A stretch of 64,000 nt of DNA from Sphingomonadales bacterium Ga0077531 (GTDB lineage Bacteria; Pseudomonadota; Alphaproteobacteria; Sphingomonadales; Sphingomonadaceae): the NCBI GenBank assembly GCA_001464915.1, contig LNED01000038.1:1-64000 (forward strand), given 5' to 3'. The notes below the pieces were generated by a model. The model made no database searches. It was not told the origin of the DNA and saw only the letters and a program-made list of their open reading frames with translations. How positions within the stretch are numbered: the first letter of the stretch is position 1; each line of letters begins with the position of its first letter. Positions 34,713 to 45,598 of this stretch are shown here, in pieces. Made by a program: the position numbers and the translations under genes.

Positions 34713-37700
34713 ATGGCTTTACGCGACATCTCGGCCTGGTCGATCCGCAATCCGGTGATCCCTTTGGTGTTCTTCACCGGCCTGCTGTTCGCCGGGATCG
34801 TAAGCTTCCTGCAAATGGACGTGACCAACAATCCGGATGTCGATTTCCCCGCTGTCAGCGTCAACATCGCTCAGCCCGGTGCGTCACCGACCGAGATTGA
34901 GAATCAGATCACCCAGCGGGTTGAAAGCGCGCTGAGTTCGATCAACGGGGTCAACTCGATCCAGTCGACCGCGCGCGAGGGCAGTTCCAACACTTTCGTT
35001 GAATTCGAAATCGGCACCAATCTGATCGAAGCTGTCAACGAGGTTGAAACCGCGATCGACAGCGTGCGCGGCAGCTTGCCCGACGGCATTCTTGAACCGC
35101 AGGTTGGCAAGGTCAACGTGGTCGGCGAGCCGATCGGCTATGTCGCGGTGGAAGCCGACGATATGACAATCGAGCAATTGAGCTGGTTCATCGATGATAC
35201 CATCGCCAAGCGCCTGCTCAAGATTCCGGGCATGGCCGAGGTTGACCGGTTTGGCGGTGTAGACCGCGAAATCGAGGTGATCCTTGATCCAGCGCGGATG
35301 CAGTCGCTTGGCGTCACGGCTTCGCAGATCAACGCAGTGCTGCGCCAAACCAATATCGACGCGGCGGGCGGTCTTGCCGAAATTGGCGGCACTCGTCAGT
35401 CGCTGCGCGTGCTCGGCAATTCGGACACTGCATTTGCGCTATCGCAGACGCAGATTCAGCTGGGCGGCGGGCGCACGGTGCGACTTGCCGATGTCGCCAA
35501 GGTGCGCGACGGCTATTCCGAACGCACCTCGATCAGCGAAGTGGGCGGCAAGGAAGTCGTCAACTTCGCCATGAGCCGCGCGCGCGGATCATCTGACCTG
35601 GCGGTCTATGATGCCGCGCTTGAAGAGATGGGCAAGATTGAGGCTGAGAACGATGGCGTAAAGTTCATCCAGCTGTCGACCAGCACGACCTACACCCGCG
35701 GCCAGTATGAATCGTCGATGTGGGCGCTGGTCGAAGGCGCGGTGTTGGCGGTGGTCGTGGTGTTCGTGTTCCTGCGCGATTGGCGCGCGACCTTCATCAG
35801 CGCGGTCGCCATCCCGCTATCGGCAATCCCGACCTTCTGGTTCATGGACTTGCTTGGTTTCAACCTCAACTTCCTGTCGCTGCTGGCGCTGGCGCTGGTG
35901 GCAGGGGTGCTGGTGGATGACGCGATCGTGGAGATCGAGAACATCGTCAGACACATGCGGATGGGCAAAACCGCCTATCAGGCCAGTATCGACGCGGCGG
36001 ACGAAATCGGCCTGCCCGTGGTGGCGACCAGTTTCTGCATTGTCGCGGTGTTCCTGCCAGTGGGCCTGATGCCGGGCGTGTCGGGGCAGTTCTTCCAGAA
36101 CTTCGGCCTGACCGTGGTGGTCGCGGTGTTGATGAGCCTTGCCGTCGCACGCATGATCACGCCGTTGATGGCGGCCTACTTCCTGCAGTCAAAGGGCGTC
36201 GCCGAACATGGCGAAGGCCCGATGGTGCAATCCTATATGCGTGTGCTCGCCTGGACGCTCGACACCGGGAAAATGGCTGCGCGCCGCGCCGGATTGGAAG
36301 GCCCGCGCCACCGGGTTGTGTACATGTTCGGGCTTTTGCTGGCGGTGATCCTGCTGCTGGTCGTCCCGGCAGTCACGATGTTTGAACTGTTCAGCGGTTC
36401 GGTGACTGGCGCGTGGAAGGGCCTGATCGGGCTTGATGTGCACAAGCAAATCGCCACAGCTGTTTCGGCTGATAACAGCACCTTTGCGCACAAGCTGGTG
36501 GCCAAGATTTTCGAAATTGTGATCGTGCTGCTGGTTTCAGGCCTGTCGTTCTTGGCCGGGTTGCTGGTGTTCCGTGCGATGGAACTGCCTGCGGGCGGCT
36601 CGGGCCGGTTTTCAAAAGGCGCGCGCTGGATGACCGCGCGGTTCTACGATCACCGCGTGTGGATGCTTGGCGTGGGCTGGTTCTCGTTCCTGATCACGAT
36701 TGTGCTGTTCGGCCAGGCCCCGGCGCAGTTCCAGCCCAGCATCGATGACGAAAACAGCCGGGTCGAAATCGAGATGGTGCCCGGCACCACGCTCGCCGAC
36801 ACCAAGCGGATCGTCAACGGCGTGGCCGAGCGGCTGCGGCAGGAGCCTGAAGTCGAACGCCTGCTCGAACGGATTCGGCAGGGCGAAACCTCGTCGATTT
36901 TCGTCAAGCTGAAGGAAGACCGGGCGCGTAGCTCGATCGATTTTGAGCGCGAACTTGCGCCCGATCTGGCCAAGATTCCTGATGCCCGCGTGCGGTTCCA
37001 GTCGCAAAGCGGCGGGTTTGGCTCGGGCCGCGATATGACCGTGCTGCTCGCAGGTTCCGATCCGGTGCTGCTCGATCAGACCGCGACCCGGTTGGTTGAG
37101 GAGATGAAGGGCCTGAACACGCTGGTCGCCCCGCGCATCAGCGCCGATCTCAACCGCCCGGAAATCATCATCACGCCGCGCGACAAGATCGCCGCCGAAC
37201 TCGGCGTAACCACCGCTGCGCTGTCGCAGACGATCCGCATCGCCACGCTGGGCGAGATTGAGCAGAACGCGGCGCGTTTCTCGCTGTCTGATCGGCAGGT
37301 GCCCATCAGGGTGCGCCTGTCCGAAGAGGCGCGCACCGATTTCCGCACGATTGAAAACCTGCCGGTGCAAACTGCCACAGGCGGCTCGGTGCCGTTGAGC
37401 CGGGTGGCGGTGATCAGCTTCGGTTCCGGCCCGACCGCGATCCAGCGTTACAACCAGAACCGCCGCGTGCTGGTGGGCGCAGATCTGGCCGCCAACGTGC
37501 TCAAAGGTGACGCGCAAACGCAGATTGATGCGCTGCCGGTGCTGCAAGACCTGCCCGTCGGCGTGATCCGCGATGTGGTGGGCGAGGAAGAATGGCAGGC
37601 CGAACTGATCCAGAACCTGATCATCGCGATCATTTCTGGCGTGTTGCTGGTGTTTGCGGTGCTGGTGCTGCTTTACAAGCGGTTGATGAGCCCCTTGGTC

Positions 37701-38264
37701 AACATGACCTCGCTGGCGTTGGCTCCGCTTGGCGGCATCTTCCTGATCTGGCTGCTGGGCATGCCGCAATCGATGCCGGTCTATATCGGCGTGCTGCTGC
37801 TGCTTGGGATCGTGTCCAAGAATTCGATCTTGCTGATCGATTTCGCGATTGAGGAAATGAACAAGGGCGTCGCCCAACTCCCGGCGATCATGGATGCGGG
37901 CCACAAACGCGCGCAGCCAATCGTGATGACCACCGTGGCGATGACCGCCGGGATGATCCCGGTGGCGATCTCGCTCACCGGCGATGGCGCATGGCGCCAG
38001 CCGATGGGGATCGTGGTGATCGGCGGGCTGGTGCTGTCGACCTTGCTGACGCTGCTGATCGTGCCCGCGGGCTTCAGTCTGGCGGACAGCTTTGAAAAGC
38101 GCGTTGGCCCGATCCTGCGGCGCAAGCTTCTGACCTATAAACCGGGTGACGACACTCGCCCGCATGGTGAAGGTGAACCCGATCTGCCGTTCCCCGGCCT
38201 GCCCGGCGGCGCCCGGCCGACCCCGGCGCGGCGCTTGCCACCGGGTGCCGAGCCTGCCGAGTGA
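34713..38264 (+). CDS. RND efflux permease (HAE-1/MexF-like) with an extra internal segment
   Basis: 1183 residues, about 130 longer than usual. Normal features: the N-terminal IRNPVIPLVFFTGLLFAGIV helix, porter domains (PGMAEVDRFGG, ITPRDKIAAELGV), the proton-relay helix LALVAGVLVDDAIVEIENIVRHM with two aspartates, and LLLGIVSKNSILLIDFAIE in the second half. Between the sixth and seventh canonical helices there is an insertion (roughly 36230-36620) with two more hydrophobic stretches (FGLLLAVILLLVVPAVTMF and FEIVIVLLVSGLSFLAGLLV), giving 14 predicted membrane segments. It exports drugs or other amphiphiles by proton antiport; substrate unknown. Confidence 0.93.
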   Translation: MALRDISAWSIRNPVIPLVFFTGLLFAGIVSFLQMDVTNNPDVDFPAVSVNIAQPGASPTEIENQITQRVESALSSINGVNSIQSTAREGSSNTFVEFEIGTNLIEAVNEVETAIDSVRGSLPDGILEPQVGKVNVVGEPIGYVAVEADDMTIEQLSWFIDDTIAKRLLKIPGMAEVDRFGGVDREIEVILDPARMQSLGVTASQINAVLRQTNIDAAGGLAEIGGTRQSLRVLGNSDTAFALSQTQIQLGGGRTVRLADVAKVRDGYSERTSISEVGGKEVVNFAMSRARGSSDLAVYDAALEEMGKIEAENDGVKFIQLSTSTTYTRGQYESSMWALVEGAVLAVVVVFVFLRDWRATFISAVAIPLSAIPTFWFMDLLGFNLNFLSLLALALVAGVLVDDAIVEIENIVRHMRMGKTAYQASIDAADEIGLPVVATSFCIVAVFLPVGLMPGVSGQFFQNFGLTVVVAVLMSLAVARMITPLMAAYFLQSKGVAEHGEGPMVQSYMRVLAWTLDTGKMAARRAGLEGPRHRVVYMFGLLLAVILLLVVPAVTMFELFSGSVTGAWKGLIGLDVHKQIATAVSADNSTFAHKLVAKIFEIVIVLLVSGLSFLAGLLVFRAMELPAGGSGRFSKGARWMTARFYDHRVWMLGVGWFSFLITIVLFGQAPAQFQPSIDDENSRVEIEMVPGTTLADTKRIVNGVAERLRQEPEVERLLERIRQGETSSIFVKLKEDRARSSIDFERELAPDLAKIPDARVRFQSQSGGFGSGRDMTVLLAGSDPVLLDQTATRLVEEMKGLNTLVAPRISADLNRPEIIITPRDKIAAELGVTTAALSQTIRIATLGEIEQNAARFSLSDRQVPIRVRLSEEARTDFRTIENLPVQTATGGSVPLSRVAVISFGSGPTAIQRYNQNRRVLVGADLAANVLKGDAQTQIDALPVLQDLPVGVIRDVVGEEEWQAELIQNLIIAIISGVLLVFAVLVLLYKRLMSPLVNMTSLALAPLGGIFLIWLLGMPQSMPVYIGVLLLLGIVSKNSILLIDFAIEEMNKGVAQLPAIMDAGHKRAQPIVMTTVAMTAGMIPVAISLTGDGAWRQPMGIVVIGGLVLSTLLTLLIVPAGFSLADSFEKRVGPILRRKLLTYKPGDDTRPHGEGEPDLPFPGLPGGARPTPARRLPPGAEPAE

Positions 38265-38311
38265 TCGGGAAAAGCGTGACGGCAAGGGCCGAAGCGGGCT
38301 AAAGCCCCCGA

Positions 38312-39604
38312 ATGGCGACACGATCCTTGCGGCCTCTGACCCTTGGCGGACAACCGCTCACCACAGACCGTGCGCGGCGGATGCGCTGGACCGCGACCGG
38401 CATGTTGGCGGCGATGGCGGTGGTGTTTATCGCCACCCACGGCCTTGCGCTGACCGGGCATCCGGCGTGGGGCTATCTCAACGCTTTTGCCGAAGCGGCG
38501 ATGGTCGGCGGGTTGGCAGACTGGTTCGCGGTCACTGCCTTGTTCCGCCACCCGCTCGGCCTGCCGATCCCGCACACCGCGATCATCCCGGAAAACAAGG
38601 ATCGCATCGCCGACACGATGGCGCAGTTCCTGCAGGAAAACTTCCTCACCCCGGCAGTGGTCGCGCGGCGGATGGCGGGAATGAACATTGCCAAGGCGGC
38701 GGGCGAATTTCTGGCTGCTTCGCCTGAGCGCGGCGGTGCCGACCACCGTTCGCGTATTACCTCAGGTGCCGCGGAATTGCTGGCCGAGGTGCTCGAATCG
38801 CTCGATCCCGACCGGCTCGGCAATCAGGTGCGCGCTGGCCTTGCCGGGCAGCTGTCGAAACTCGACATCGCGCCGCTCGCCGGGCGGATGCTGGAAACCA
38901 CGATGGCGGACAAGCGTCACCAGCCGCTGATCGATGGCTTTGTGCGCTGGGCTGGCCTCACCATCGAGGATAACGAGGATACCCTGCGCGATATCATCCA
39001 CCAGCGCGTGGCAGGCGTGCTGCGCTGGGCCGGGATCGACAAGACGATCTCATCAAGCGTGCTCGACGGGCTGTACAAACTGCTCGCCGAGGTGCTGATT
39101 GACCCCAATCACCCGCTACGCGGCAAGATCGAGGAAGGGCTGCAAAAGCTCGGCCAGGATTTGCAGCACGATCCCGAAACCCGCGCCAAGGTGGAGGAGA
39201 TGAAACGCGACCTGATCGCCAACCCCGCCGTGGCGGTGTGGTGGACGGGCGTGTGGGAACGCATCCGCCGGTCGCTGATCACCCGCGCACGCGATCCAGA
39301 AAGCGGGATGGGCGGCGAAATGCGCGTGATGCTGGCCGAACTGGGCGAAGCGCTGCAGGCAGACGCGCGGTTGCAACACCAGATCAACCGCTTTGCGCGA
39401 CGCACCATGGTGGGCGTTTCGACGCGTTACGGCGATCAGATCGTGCGGCTGGTGTCAGAGACGGTGAAGCGCTGGGACGCGACCACCATCACCGACCGCG
39501 TCGAAGGCGCAGTCGGCCGCGACCTCCAGTTCATCCGTATCAACGGCACGCTGGTCGGCGGGCTGGTGGGGATGACGCTGCATTTTATTGCGGCGGTGAT
39601 GTGA
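38312..39604 (+). CDS. DUF445 family membrane protein
   Basis: 430 residues. An N-terminal transmembrane helix (TGMLAAMAVVFIATHGLAL) is followed by the DUF445 signature GGLADWFAVTALFRHPLGLPIPHTAIIP...NKDRI and a C-terminal IRINGTLVGGLVGMTLH with a final hydrophobic helix. The family (YjiN-like) has no established function. It begins 47 bases after the RND permease and may be in the same transcript. Confidence 0.9.
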   Translation: MATRSLRPLTLGGQPLTTDRARRMRWTATGMLAAMAVVFIATHGLALTGHPAWGYLNAFAEAAMVGGLADWFAVTALFRHPLGLPIPHTAIIPENKDRIADTMAQFLQENFLTPAVVARRMAGMNIAKAAGEFLAASPERGGADHRSRITSGAAELLAEVLESLDPDRLGNQVRAGLAGQLSKLDIAPLAGRMLETTMADKRHQPLIDGFVRWAGLTIEDNEDTLRDIIHQRVAGVLRWAGIDKTISSSVLDGLYKLLAEVLIDPNHPLRGKIEEGLQKLGQDLQHDPETRAKVEEMKRDLIANPAVAVWWTGVWERIRRSLITRARDPESGMGGEMRVMLAELGEALQADARLQHQINRFARRTMVGVSTRYGDQIVRLVSETVKRWDATTITDRVEGAVGRDLQFIRINGTLVGGLVGMTLHFIAAVM

Positions 39605-39617
39605 GGGGGCGATGGGC

Positions 39618-40496
39618 TCAATTGGCCCGGTAGTTGAGCCCTACTAGCGAATAAGAACGAAACGGCTGCCCATCGGCGTCCCGCGCGGGTTCGAACTGTG
39701 CAGCTTTCATGACTTTGCAAGCCGGCGATTCCAACTTCTTCGTCTCGGTAGCTTTCAGTATTGTGCAGCTTTCGACAGCACCTTCGGCGGTCACGATCAC
39801 CCGCATCCGCATGATGCCCTGCTCGCCGGCCTCCAATGCCTCGTCAGGGTAGTCGGCCATGATCCGGCGCGCCAAAGCGACACGATTAATCCATCGCGGC
39901 TGGTTCTTGGCAGTAAGGTGCCGTTTGGGATCAAGACCCCAATCACGGAGTAGATCGAGCGTGCACTGGTTCATGACTGTGAAAACCTGATCGAGCGGAC
40001 CAGTCTCCAATCGGACTTCACGAGCGTTCTGCCGCACTTCGAGAAATCGAACTTGCGCACCAATCGTTGTGTCCAGTTGCGCGAAATCTTGCCTCAATGG
40101 TTCATCCGCCACTTTTGGTGAGGACTCCCCTTCTGTGACACCCAGACCAGAAAAGATGATGGCCGTCCCATAACCCTCAACCGAGCCAGCGAAGGGTTTT
40201 GCGCGCAACTCTTCCTGACCTTCAGAGAAGCGGACCGCGGTGCTTTGCAAGCTGCGGAATTTCTTGAACGCTGGGCCAGCGGTCGTCAGCCCAAAACCGT
40301 CACCCGGGCTGTATTGCTCAATGAACAGGACGTGCTTGTTCTCCCCTTCGCCAAATATCCGGGCGAGGCGACACTTGTTCTCGCCAAAATCAACGTTCCA
40401 CGGGCTACTTGGCTTGAGCGCGACGGGTTCCGCCTGCGCGGGCATGGCGACGAGCGCGGTCGAAAGGGCGGCAATGGCAAGAACGGCAGCGCGCAT
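39618..40496 (-). CDS. Secreted protein with TonB-like C-terminal domain
   Basis: 292 residues. A signal peptide ([20 protein letters not shown], cleavage after AQA) leads to a beta-rich domain of about 180 residues, then a TonB-C domain ([20 protein letters not shown]...[28 protein letters not shown]). It lacks an N-terminal membrane anchor and the proline-rich linker of true TonB, so it is probably a free periplasmic protein, not an energy transducer. Its ATG lies a few bases after the T tract of the etfA terminator. Confidence 0.82.
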   Translation of the reverse strand: MRAAVLAIAALSTALVAMPAQAEPVALKPSSPWNVDFGENKCRLARIFGEGENKHVLFIEQYSPGDGFGLTTAGPAFKKFRSLQSTAVRFSEGQEELRAKPFAGSVEGYGTAIIFSGLGVTEGESSPKVADEPLRQDFAQLDTTIGAQVRFLEVRQNAREVRLETGPLDQVFTVMNQCTLDLLRDWGLDPKRHLTAKNQPRWINRVALARRIMADYPDEALEAGEQGIMRMRVIVTAEGAVESCTILKATETKKLESPACKVMKAAQFEPARDADGQPFRSYSLVGLNYRAN

Positions 40497-40536
40497 AACA
40501 AAAACCTCCGACAGTCATGCCAGACTGCCGGAGGTT
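40497..40536 (-). terminator. Intrinsic terminator of the etfBA transcript
   Basis: On the minus strand, an 8-bp stem AACCTCCG/CGGAGGTT extended by a second stem (CAGTC/GACTG, one mismatch between) is followed by TTTTTGTT. It lies 33 bases after the etfA stop codon and its T tract ends directly before the start codon of the next gene, which would leave that gene a very short leader or none if independently transcribed. Confidence 0.85.
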
Positions 40537-40568
40537 CGTGTCAAAATAAAGGCTTTTGTCGCAGCGCC

Positions 40569-41498
40569 TTACAGCGCCCCGGTCAGCTCCGGCACGGCGG
40601 TGAAGAGGTCGGCGACCAGGCCGATGTCCGCGACCTGGAAGATCGGGGCGTCTTCGTCCTTGTTGATGGCGATGATGACCTTGGAATCCTTCATCCCGGC
40701 CAAGTGCTGGATCGCGCCCGAAATGCCGATGGCGAAATACGCCTGCGGGGCAACGATCTTGCCGGTCTGGCCGACCTGATAGTCGTTGGGGACATAGCCC
40801 GCGTCGACCGCCGCACGGCTCGCGCCGATGGCCGCGCCGAGCTTGTCAGCCAGCGGGGTTATCACGGCTTCGAACGTTTCGGCGTCCTTCAACGCGCGGC
40901 CGCCCGAGACGATGATCTTGGCGCTGGTCAGTTCGGGACGCTCACTCTTGGCGATTTCCGAGCTGACGAAGGTGGAGGTGCCCGCTTCGCCTGCGCCGCT
41001 CACGGCTTCGATGGTGCCCGAACCACCTTCGGTCGCCGCCTTGTCAAACGCGGTGCCGCGTACGGTGATCACCAGTTTGGCATCGGTCGATTCGACAGTG
41101 GCGATGGCGTTGCCCGCGTAAATCGGCCGGGTGAAGGTCTTGGGCCCTTCGACCGAGAGGATTTCCGAAACCTGCATCACATCGAGATGCGCTGCAACGC
41201 GCGGGGCGATGTTCTTGCCTTGCGTGGTGGCGGCGGCGAGAAATGCGTCGTGGTGGCCCATGAGCTCAGCCGCCAGCGGGGCGACGTTTTCAGCGAGGCC
41301 GTTGGCATAAGCGGCGTCATCCGCAACGTGGACCTTGCCCACGCCTGCGATCTTGGCAGCAGCTTCGGCTACCGAGCCGCAATTGTGGCCCGCGACCAGC
41401 AGGTGCACTTCGCCCAGTTTGCCCGCAGCGGTGACGACCGCGAGGGTCGCGTCGTGCAGCTTGGTATTGTCATGTTCGACGAGAACCAGAGTTTTCAT
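40569..41498 (-). CDS. etfA: Electron transfer flavoprotein, alpha subunit
   Basis: 309 residues. The C-terminal FAD-binding segment is clear: [57 protein letters not shown] and [25 protein letters not shown]. With EtfB it carries electrons from acyl-CoA and other dehydrogenases to ETF-ubiquinone oxidoreductase. It lies 35 bases after etfB. Confidence 0.96.
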   Translation of the reverse strand: MKTLVLVEHDNTKLHDATLAVVTAAGKLGEVHLLVAGHNCGSVAEAAAKIAGVGKVHVADDAAYANGLAENVAPLAAELMGHHDAFLAAATTQGKNIAPRVAAHLDVMQVSEILSVEGPKTFTRPIYAGNAIATVESTDAKLVITVRGTAFDKAATEGGSGTIEAVSGAGEAGTSTFVSSEIAKSERPELTSAKIIVSGGRALKDAETFEAVITPLADKLGAAIGASRAAVDAGYVPNDYQVGQTGKIVAPQAYFAIGISGAIQHLAGMKDSKVIIAINKDEDAPIFQVADIGLVADLFTAVPELTGAL

Positions 41499-41533
41499 GT
41501 CGATGTGTTCCTTATCTTGGAGACGCGGCGCGC

Positions 41534-42280
41534 TTATGCGATGCCGAGCGCCTTGACCTTTTCAACCAGCGCGGCGACGTCAGCGACCTTTTCGCCTGCC
41601 TGACGCACTGGCGGCTCAGCGACCTTGAGGGTCTTGAGACGCGGGGTCAGATCAACGCCGTAATCGGCAGCGGTCTTGTTCGCGAGCGGCTTTTGCTTGG
41701 CCTTCATGATGTTCGGCAGCGAAGCATAACGCGGCTCGTTAAGACGCAGATCGGTGGTGACGATCGCGGGCATCGCCAGCTTCACGGTTTGCAAGCCGCC
41801 ATCGACTTCGCGCTTGACGATCACATGATCGCCATCGATTTCGACGGTGTTGGCAAAGGTGCCTTGCGGACGGCCCATCAGCGCGGCGAGCATCTGGCCG
41901 GTCTGGTTCGAATCGTCGCTGATCGACTGCTTGCCGAGGATGATCAGGCCGGGGGCTTCTTCATCGGCAATCGCCTTGAGGATCTTGGCAACCGCGAGCG
42001 GTTCAACCTCTTCATCGGTTTCGATCAGGATCGCCCGATCGGCGCCCATGGCGAGCGCGGTGCGCAGCGTTTCCTGCGCCTTGGCCGGGCCGACGCTGAT
42101 CGCCACGATTTCAGTCGCCGCGCCCTTTTCCTTGAGACGGATGGCTTCTTCGACCGCGATCTCGTCGAACGGGTTCATGCTCATCTTGACGTTGGCGAGA
42201 TCAACGCCGGTGCCGTCGGCCTTGACCCGCGGCTTGACGTTATAATCGATCACCCGTTTGACGGGGACGAGGATTTTCAT
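41534..42280 (-). CDS. etfB: Electron transfer flavoprotein, beta subunit
   Basis: 248 residues. The ETF-beta signature [14 protein letters not shown] N-terminus, [19 protein letters not shown], and [31 protein letters not shown] are present. It binds AMP and docks to the partner dehydrogenases. Upstream (42347-42369) is a nearly perfect palindrome that could be its operator. sucC lies further upstream on the same strand. Confidence 0.96.
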   Translation of the reverse strand: MKILVPVKRVIDYNVKPRVKADGTGVDLANVKMSMNPFDEIAVEEAIRLKEKGAATEIVAISVGPAKAQETLRTALAMGADRAILIETDEEVEPLAVAKILKAIADEEAPGLIILGKQSISDDSNQTGQMLAALMGRPQGTFANTVEIDGDHVIVKREVDGGLQTVKLAMPAIVTTDLRLNEPRYASLPNIMKAKQKPLANKTAADYGVDLTPRLKTLKVAEPPVRQAGEKVADVAALVEKVKALGIA

Positions 42281-42346
42281 GGGTCTTCCTTCCTCTCACA
42301 GAATCATTGGGCCCAGAATCACTGAGCGCCTTGGCTGCCCGCCTAG

Positions 42347-42369
42347 CTTGCGTTTACGTAAACGTCAAG
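42347..42369. promoter_or_regulatory. Palindromic operator candidate upstream of etfB (LiuR-like)
   Basis: A 23-base palindrome with one mismatch pair; its centre (42351-42364) is the perfect inverted repeat CGTTTACGTAAACG, flanked by CTTG and CAAG. It is 67-89 bases upstream of the etfB start. It resembles sites reported for LiuR, a MerR-family regulator of branched-chain amino-acid and fatty-acid degradation whose regulons include etf genes. The assignment is from memory of the motif and needs testing. Confidence 0.6.
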
Positions 42370-42465
42370 CAACGCGCCGCCGATAGCTTCCATGCCGGAG
42401 CGGAGTTGCGGTTGTTCGCATCCACCCCGGCACATGATGAGTTACGCGAACAAAGCGCCTTTGGA

Positions 42466-43665
<1,200 letters not shown>

Positions 43666-43779
43666 GGCGTGGTGATCCCTTTAATTCGTAATCTGGGGAG
43701 AGGTTGTCACGCGGGGCCTAAGCACGGATCGACCCTCTTGAAAAGTGCTGTGTGCGGGCGCAACACGGCAGCCTCAAAA

Positions 43780-44556
43780 ATGATAGATCGTGACCGCCTT
43801 CATGCAATCGTCCGCGAGGCGGGCAGGATCGCCTTTGCCCGCTGGCCGGGGGCGGGTCATGCGCTGTCGAGCTGGGACAAGACGCCGAACAACCCGGTGA
43901 GCGAGGCCGATCTGGAGGTCGACCGCTTCCTCAAGCGCGAGTTGCTGCGGTTGCTGCCATCGGCGGCGTGGCTTTCGGAAGAAACTGCCGACGACAAGGT
44001 GCGCACGCAAAGCGACCTGATCTGGCTGGTCGACCCGATAGATGGCACCCGCGATTTCGTCGCCGGACGCAGCGGTTGGGCGGTATCGGTGGCGTTGGTG
44101 AGCGGCGGGCGGCCGCTGATCGGGATGCTGGCGGCTCCGGCGCGGGGCGAGGAATGGATAGCGGAGGCAGGCCAAGGCGCGACGCTCAATGATGTGCCGC
44201 TCCGCGCGAGCACACGCACGCAATTTGCAGGCGCACGGGTGCCGACCCATACTCTGCCAAAGGAAGACGCCGATCTGGTCGCGGTGGAGCAGCCCAATTC
44301 GATTGCGCTGCGGATTGCGATGGTCGCCGATGACCGCGCCGATCTGGTGGCAACGCTGCGCTGGGGTTTCGAATGGGACATCGCCGCCGCTACGTTGATC
44401 GCGCGTGAGGCCGGGGCCGAGGTAAGCGACGCATTCGGCCACCCGCTCGCGCTCAACAAACACGACCCGCGCGATTTCGGGGTGTTGGTATGCTCGCCTG
44501 CGATCCACGCTGCTGCGGTTGAGCGACTGGCGGAGCGGGCGAACGCGCTGCGGTAG
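43780..44556 (+). CDS. Inositol monophosphatase family phosphatase (CysQ-like)
   Basis: 258 residues from the ATG at 43780. The metal-binding motifs are present: WLSEETADD, WLVDPIDGTRDFVAG and, near the end, WDIAAATLIAREAGAEV. The WLSEET/DPIDGTRDF form is closest to 3'(2'),5'-bisphosphate nucleotidases (CysQ), which recycle PAP, but histidinol-phosphatases of this family look similar. The frame is open for 1.4 kb upstream through the antisense of sucC; that extension is a shadow. Copy 3 of the hairpin element lies after it. Confidence 0.87.
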   Translation: MIDRDRLHAIVREAGRIAFARWPGAGHALSSWDKTPNNPVSEADLEVDRFLKRELLRLLPSAAWLSEETADDKVRTQSDLIWLVDPIDGTRDFVAGRSGWAVSVALVSGGRPLIGMLAAPARGEEWIAEAGQGATLNDVPLRASTRTQFAGARVPTHTLPKEDADLVAVEQPNSIALRIAMVADDRADLVATLRWGFEWDIAAATLIAREAGAEVSDAFGHPLALNKHDPRDFGVLVCSPAIHAAAVERLAERANALR

Positions 44557-44592
44557 CGACCAACGCTCTTATGACTGTGTGCCTTGCAGAAC

Positions 44593-44708
44593 CAGAACGG
44601 GCTGCCTGTTAGGGCAGCCCGCAAGGCCGACCGGCCGCCCGGAGCGACGCGGCCGTCAGGTCGCATGAGCGAGGAAGCGGGGCTGCGGAGGCAGCCCCGC
44701 CCAAATCA
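44593..44708 (-). repeat. Four-hairpin intergenic element, copy 3 (after the OmpA gene)
   Basis: Reading with the ompA-type gene (minus), it begins with that gene's TGA (TGATTTGGGC). Hairpins in plus coordinates: D 44677-44700 (GCGGGGCTGC/GCAGCCCCGC, perfect 10 bp), C 44644-44664 (GCGAC/GTCGC with a larger loop), B 44625-44636 (GGCCG-AC-CGGCC), A 44598-44621 (CGGGCTGCC/GGCAGCCCG, perfect 9 bp). Linkers TTCCTCGCTC, CGGGC and CTTGC match the other copies. It lies between two converging genes. Confidence 0.9.
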
Positions 44709-45404
44709 ATTACCTCGCGCCGCAGCCACATCTTCCTGGCTGATCGGCGTGATCTTGATCTCAACCCGGCGGTTGAGCGGCTCGTTGACGTTGTCGCCGG
44801 TCTTTACGCGCAGCGAATCATAGCTCTCACCAAAGCCCTGTGTTGCCATCCGTGCGCGGGCAACGCCGCGTGATGCAAGGTAATCGGCCACGGCCTGCGC
44901 GCGCTGTTCGGACAGGCGCTGGTTGGTGGCAGGCGAACCGGTGGTGTCGGTAAAGCCGTACACGTCAATCAGGCTGTTCGGATAACGAACCAGGCTGTCA
45001 GCCACATTGTTGAGCGTGTCGAGGAAGCCGGTGTTGATCGCCGCCGAACCGGTGGCGAACGTCACGCCGTCGGGCAAACGAACAAGGATCGCGTCCTGAT
45101 CGCCGATTTCTTCGACATCCACGCCGCTGCCGGCGGTCTGTTCCTTGAGTTCCTTGATCTGGTCATCGTACTGCTTGCCGAGCACTGCGCCCGCCGAACC
45201 GCCGATGCCTGCACCGATGATGCGCCCGGTATCGCCGCCGATCACGCCGCCAAGCAGATAGCCGAGCGTGCCGCCCAGACCGGTGCCGATTGCGGTGCGC
45301 GAGATCTTCTTTTCGCCGGTATTGGGGTCAGTAACGCAGGCGGTGGTGGTGCCCAGCAGCGCCAATGCGGCGGTGCCCGAAAGCAGGATGCGTGAAAAAG
45401 TCAT
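44706..45404 (-). CDS. OmpA family lipoprotein with glycine-zipper segment
   Basis: 232 residues. The N-terminus (ALALLGTTTAC) is a probable lipoprotein signal with a weak lipobox. A glycine-zipper hydrophobic segment (GLGGTLGYLLGGVIGGDTGR) follows, then an OmpA-like peptidoglycan-binding domain (VTFATGSAAINTG, VYGFTDTTGSPATNQRLSEQRAQAVADYL, NRRVEI). An outer-membrane lipoprotein that grips the murein is expected. Its stop codon is part of the hairpin element. Confidence 0.9.
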   Translation of the reverse strand: MTFSRILLSGTAALALLGTTTACVTDPNTGEKKISRTAIGTGLGGTLGYLLGGVIGGDTGRIIGAGIGGSAGAVLGKQYDDQIKELKEQTAGSGVDVEEIGDQDAILVRLPDGVTFATGSAAINTGFLDTLNNVADSLVRYPNSLIDVYGFTDTTGSPATNQRLSEQRAQAVADYLASRGVARARMATQGFGESYDSLRVKTGDNVNEPLNRRVEIKITPISQEDVAAARGN

Positions 45405-45598
45405 GGTTGATTCCTCCCTATATTCTCATAACGATCATGCCACGCCGCCAGAATGACGACAAGGTAAGGCGCGATCAGTTGAGCGGGCCTTGGCCCTGCC
45501 TGCATTGACCTTGGTTGAACAGACTTGGCAGCACTGTGTCATGCAATGCGCGCAATTGTGCTGCTGGCAAGGGCGCAGGTTTGTGCTAGCGCGGCGTC

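Noticed and set aside
36612..38321. 569-codon minus-strand open frame opposite the RND permease
   Set aside because: The product is His/Gln/Arg-rich with no domain, and the plus strand encodes a clear permease.
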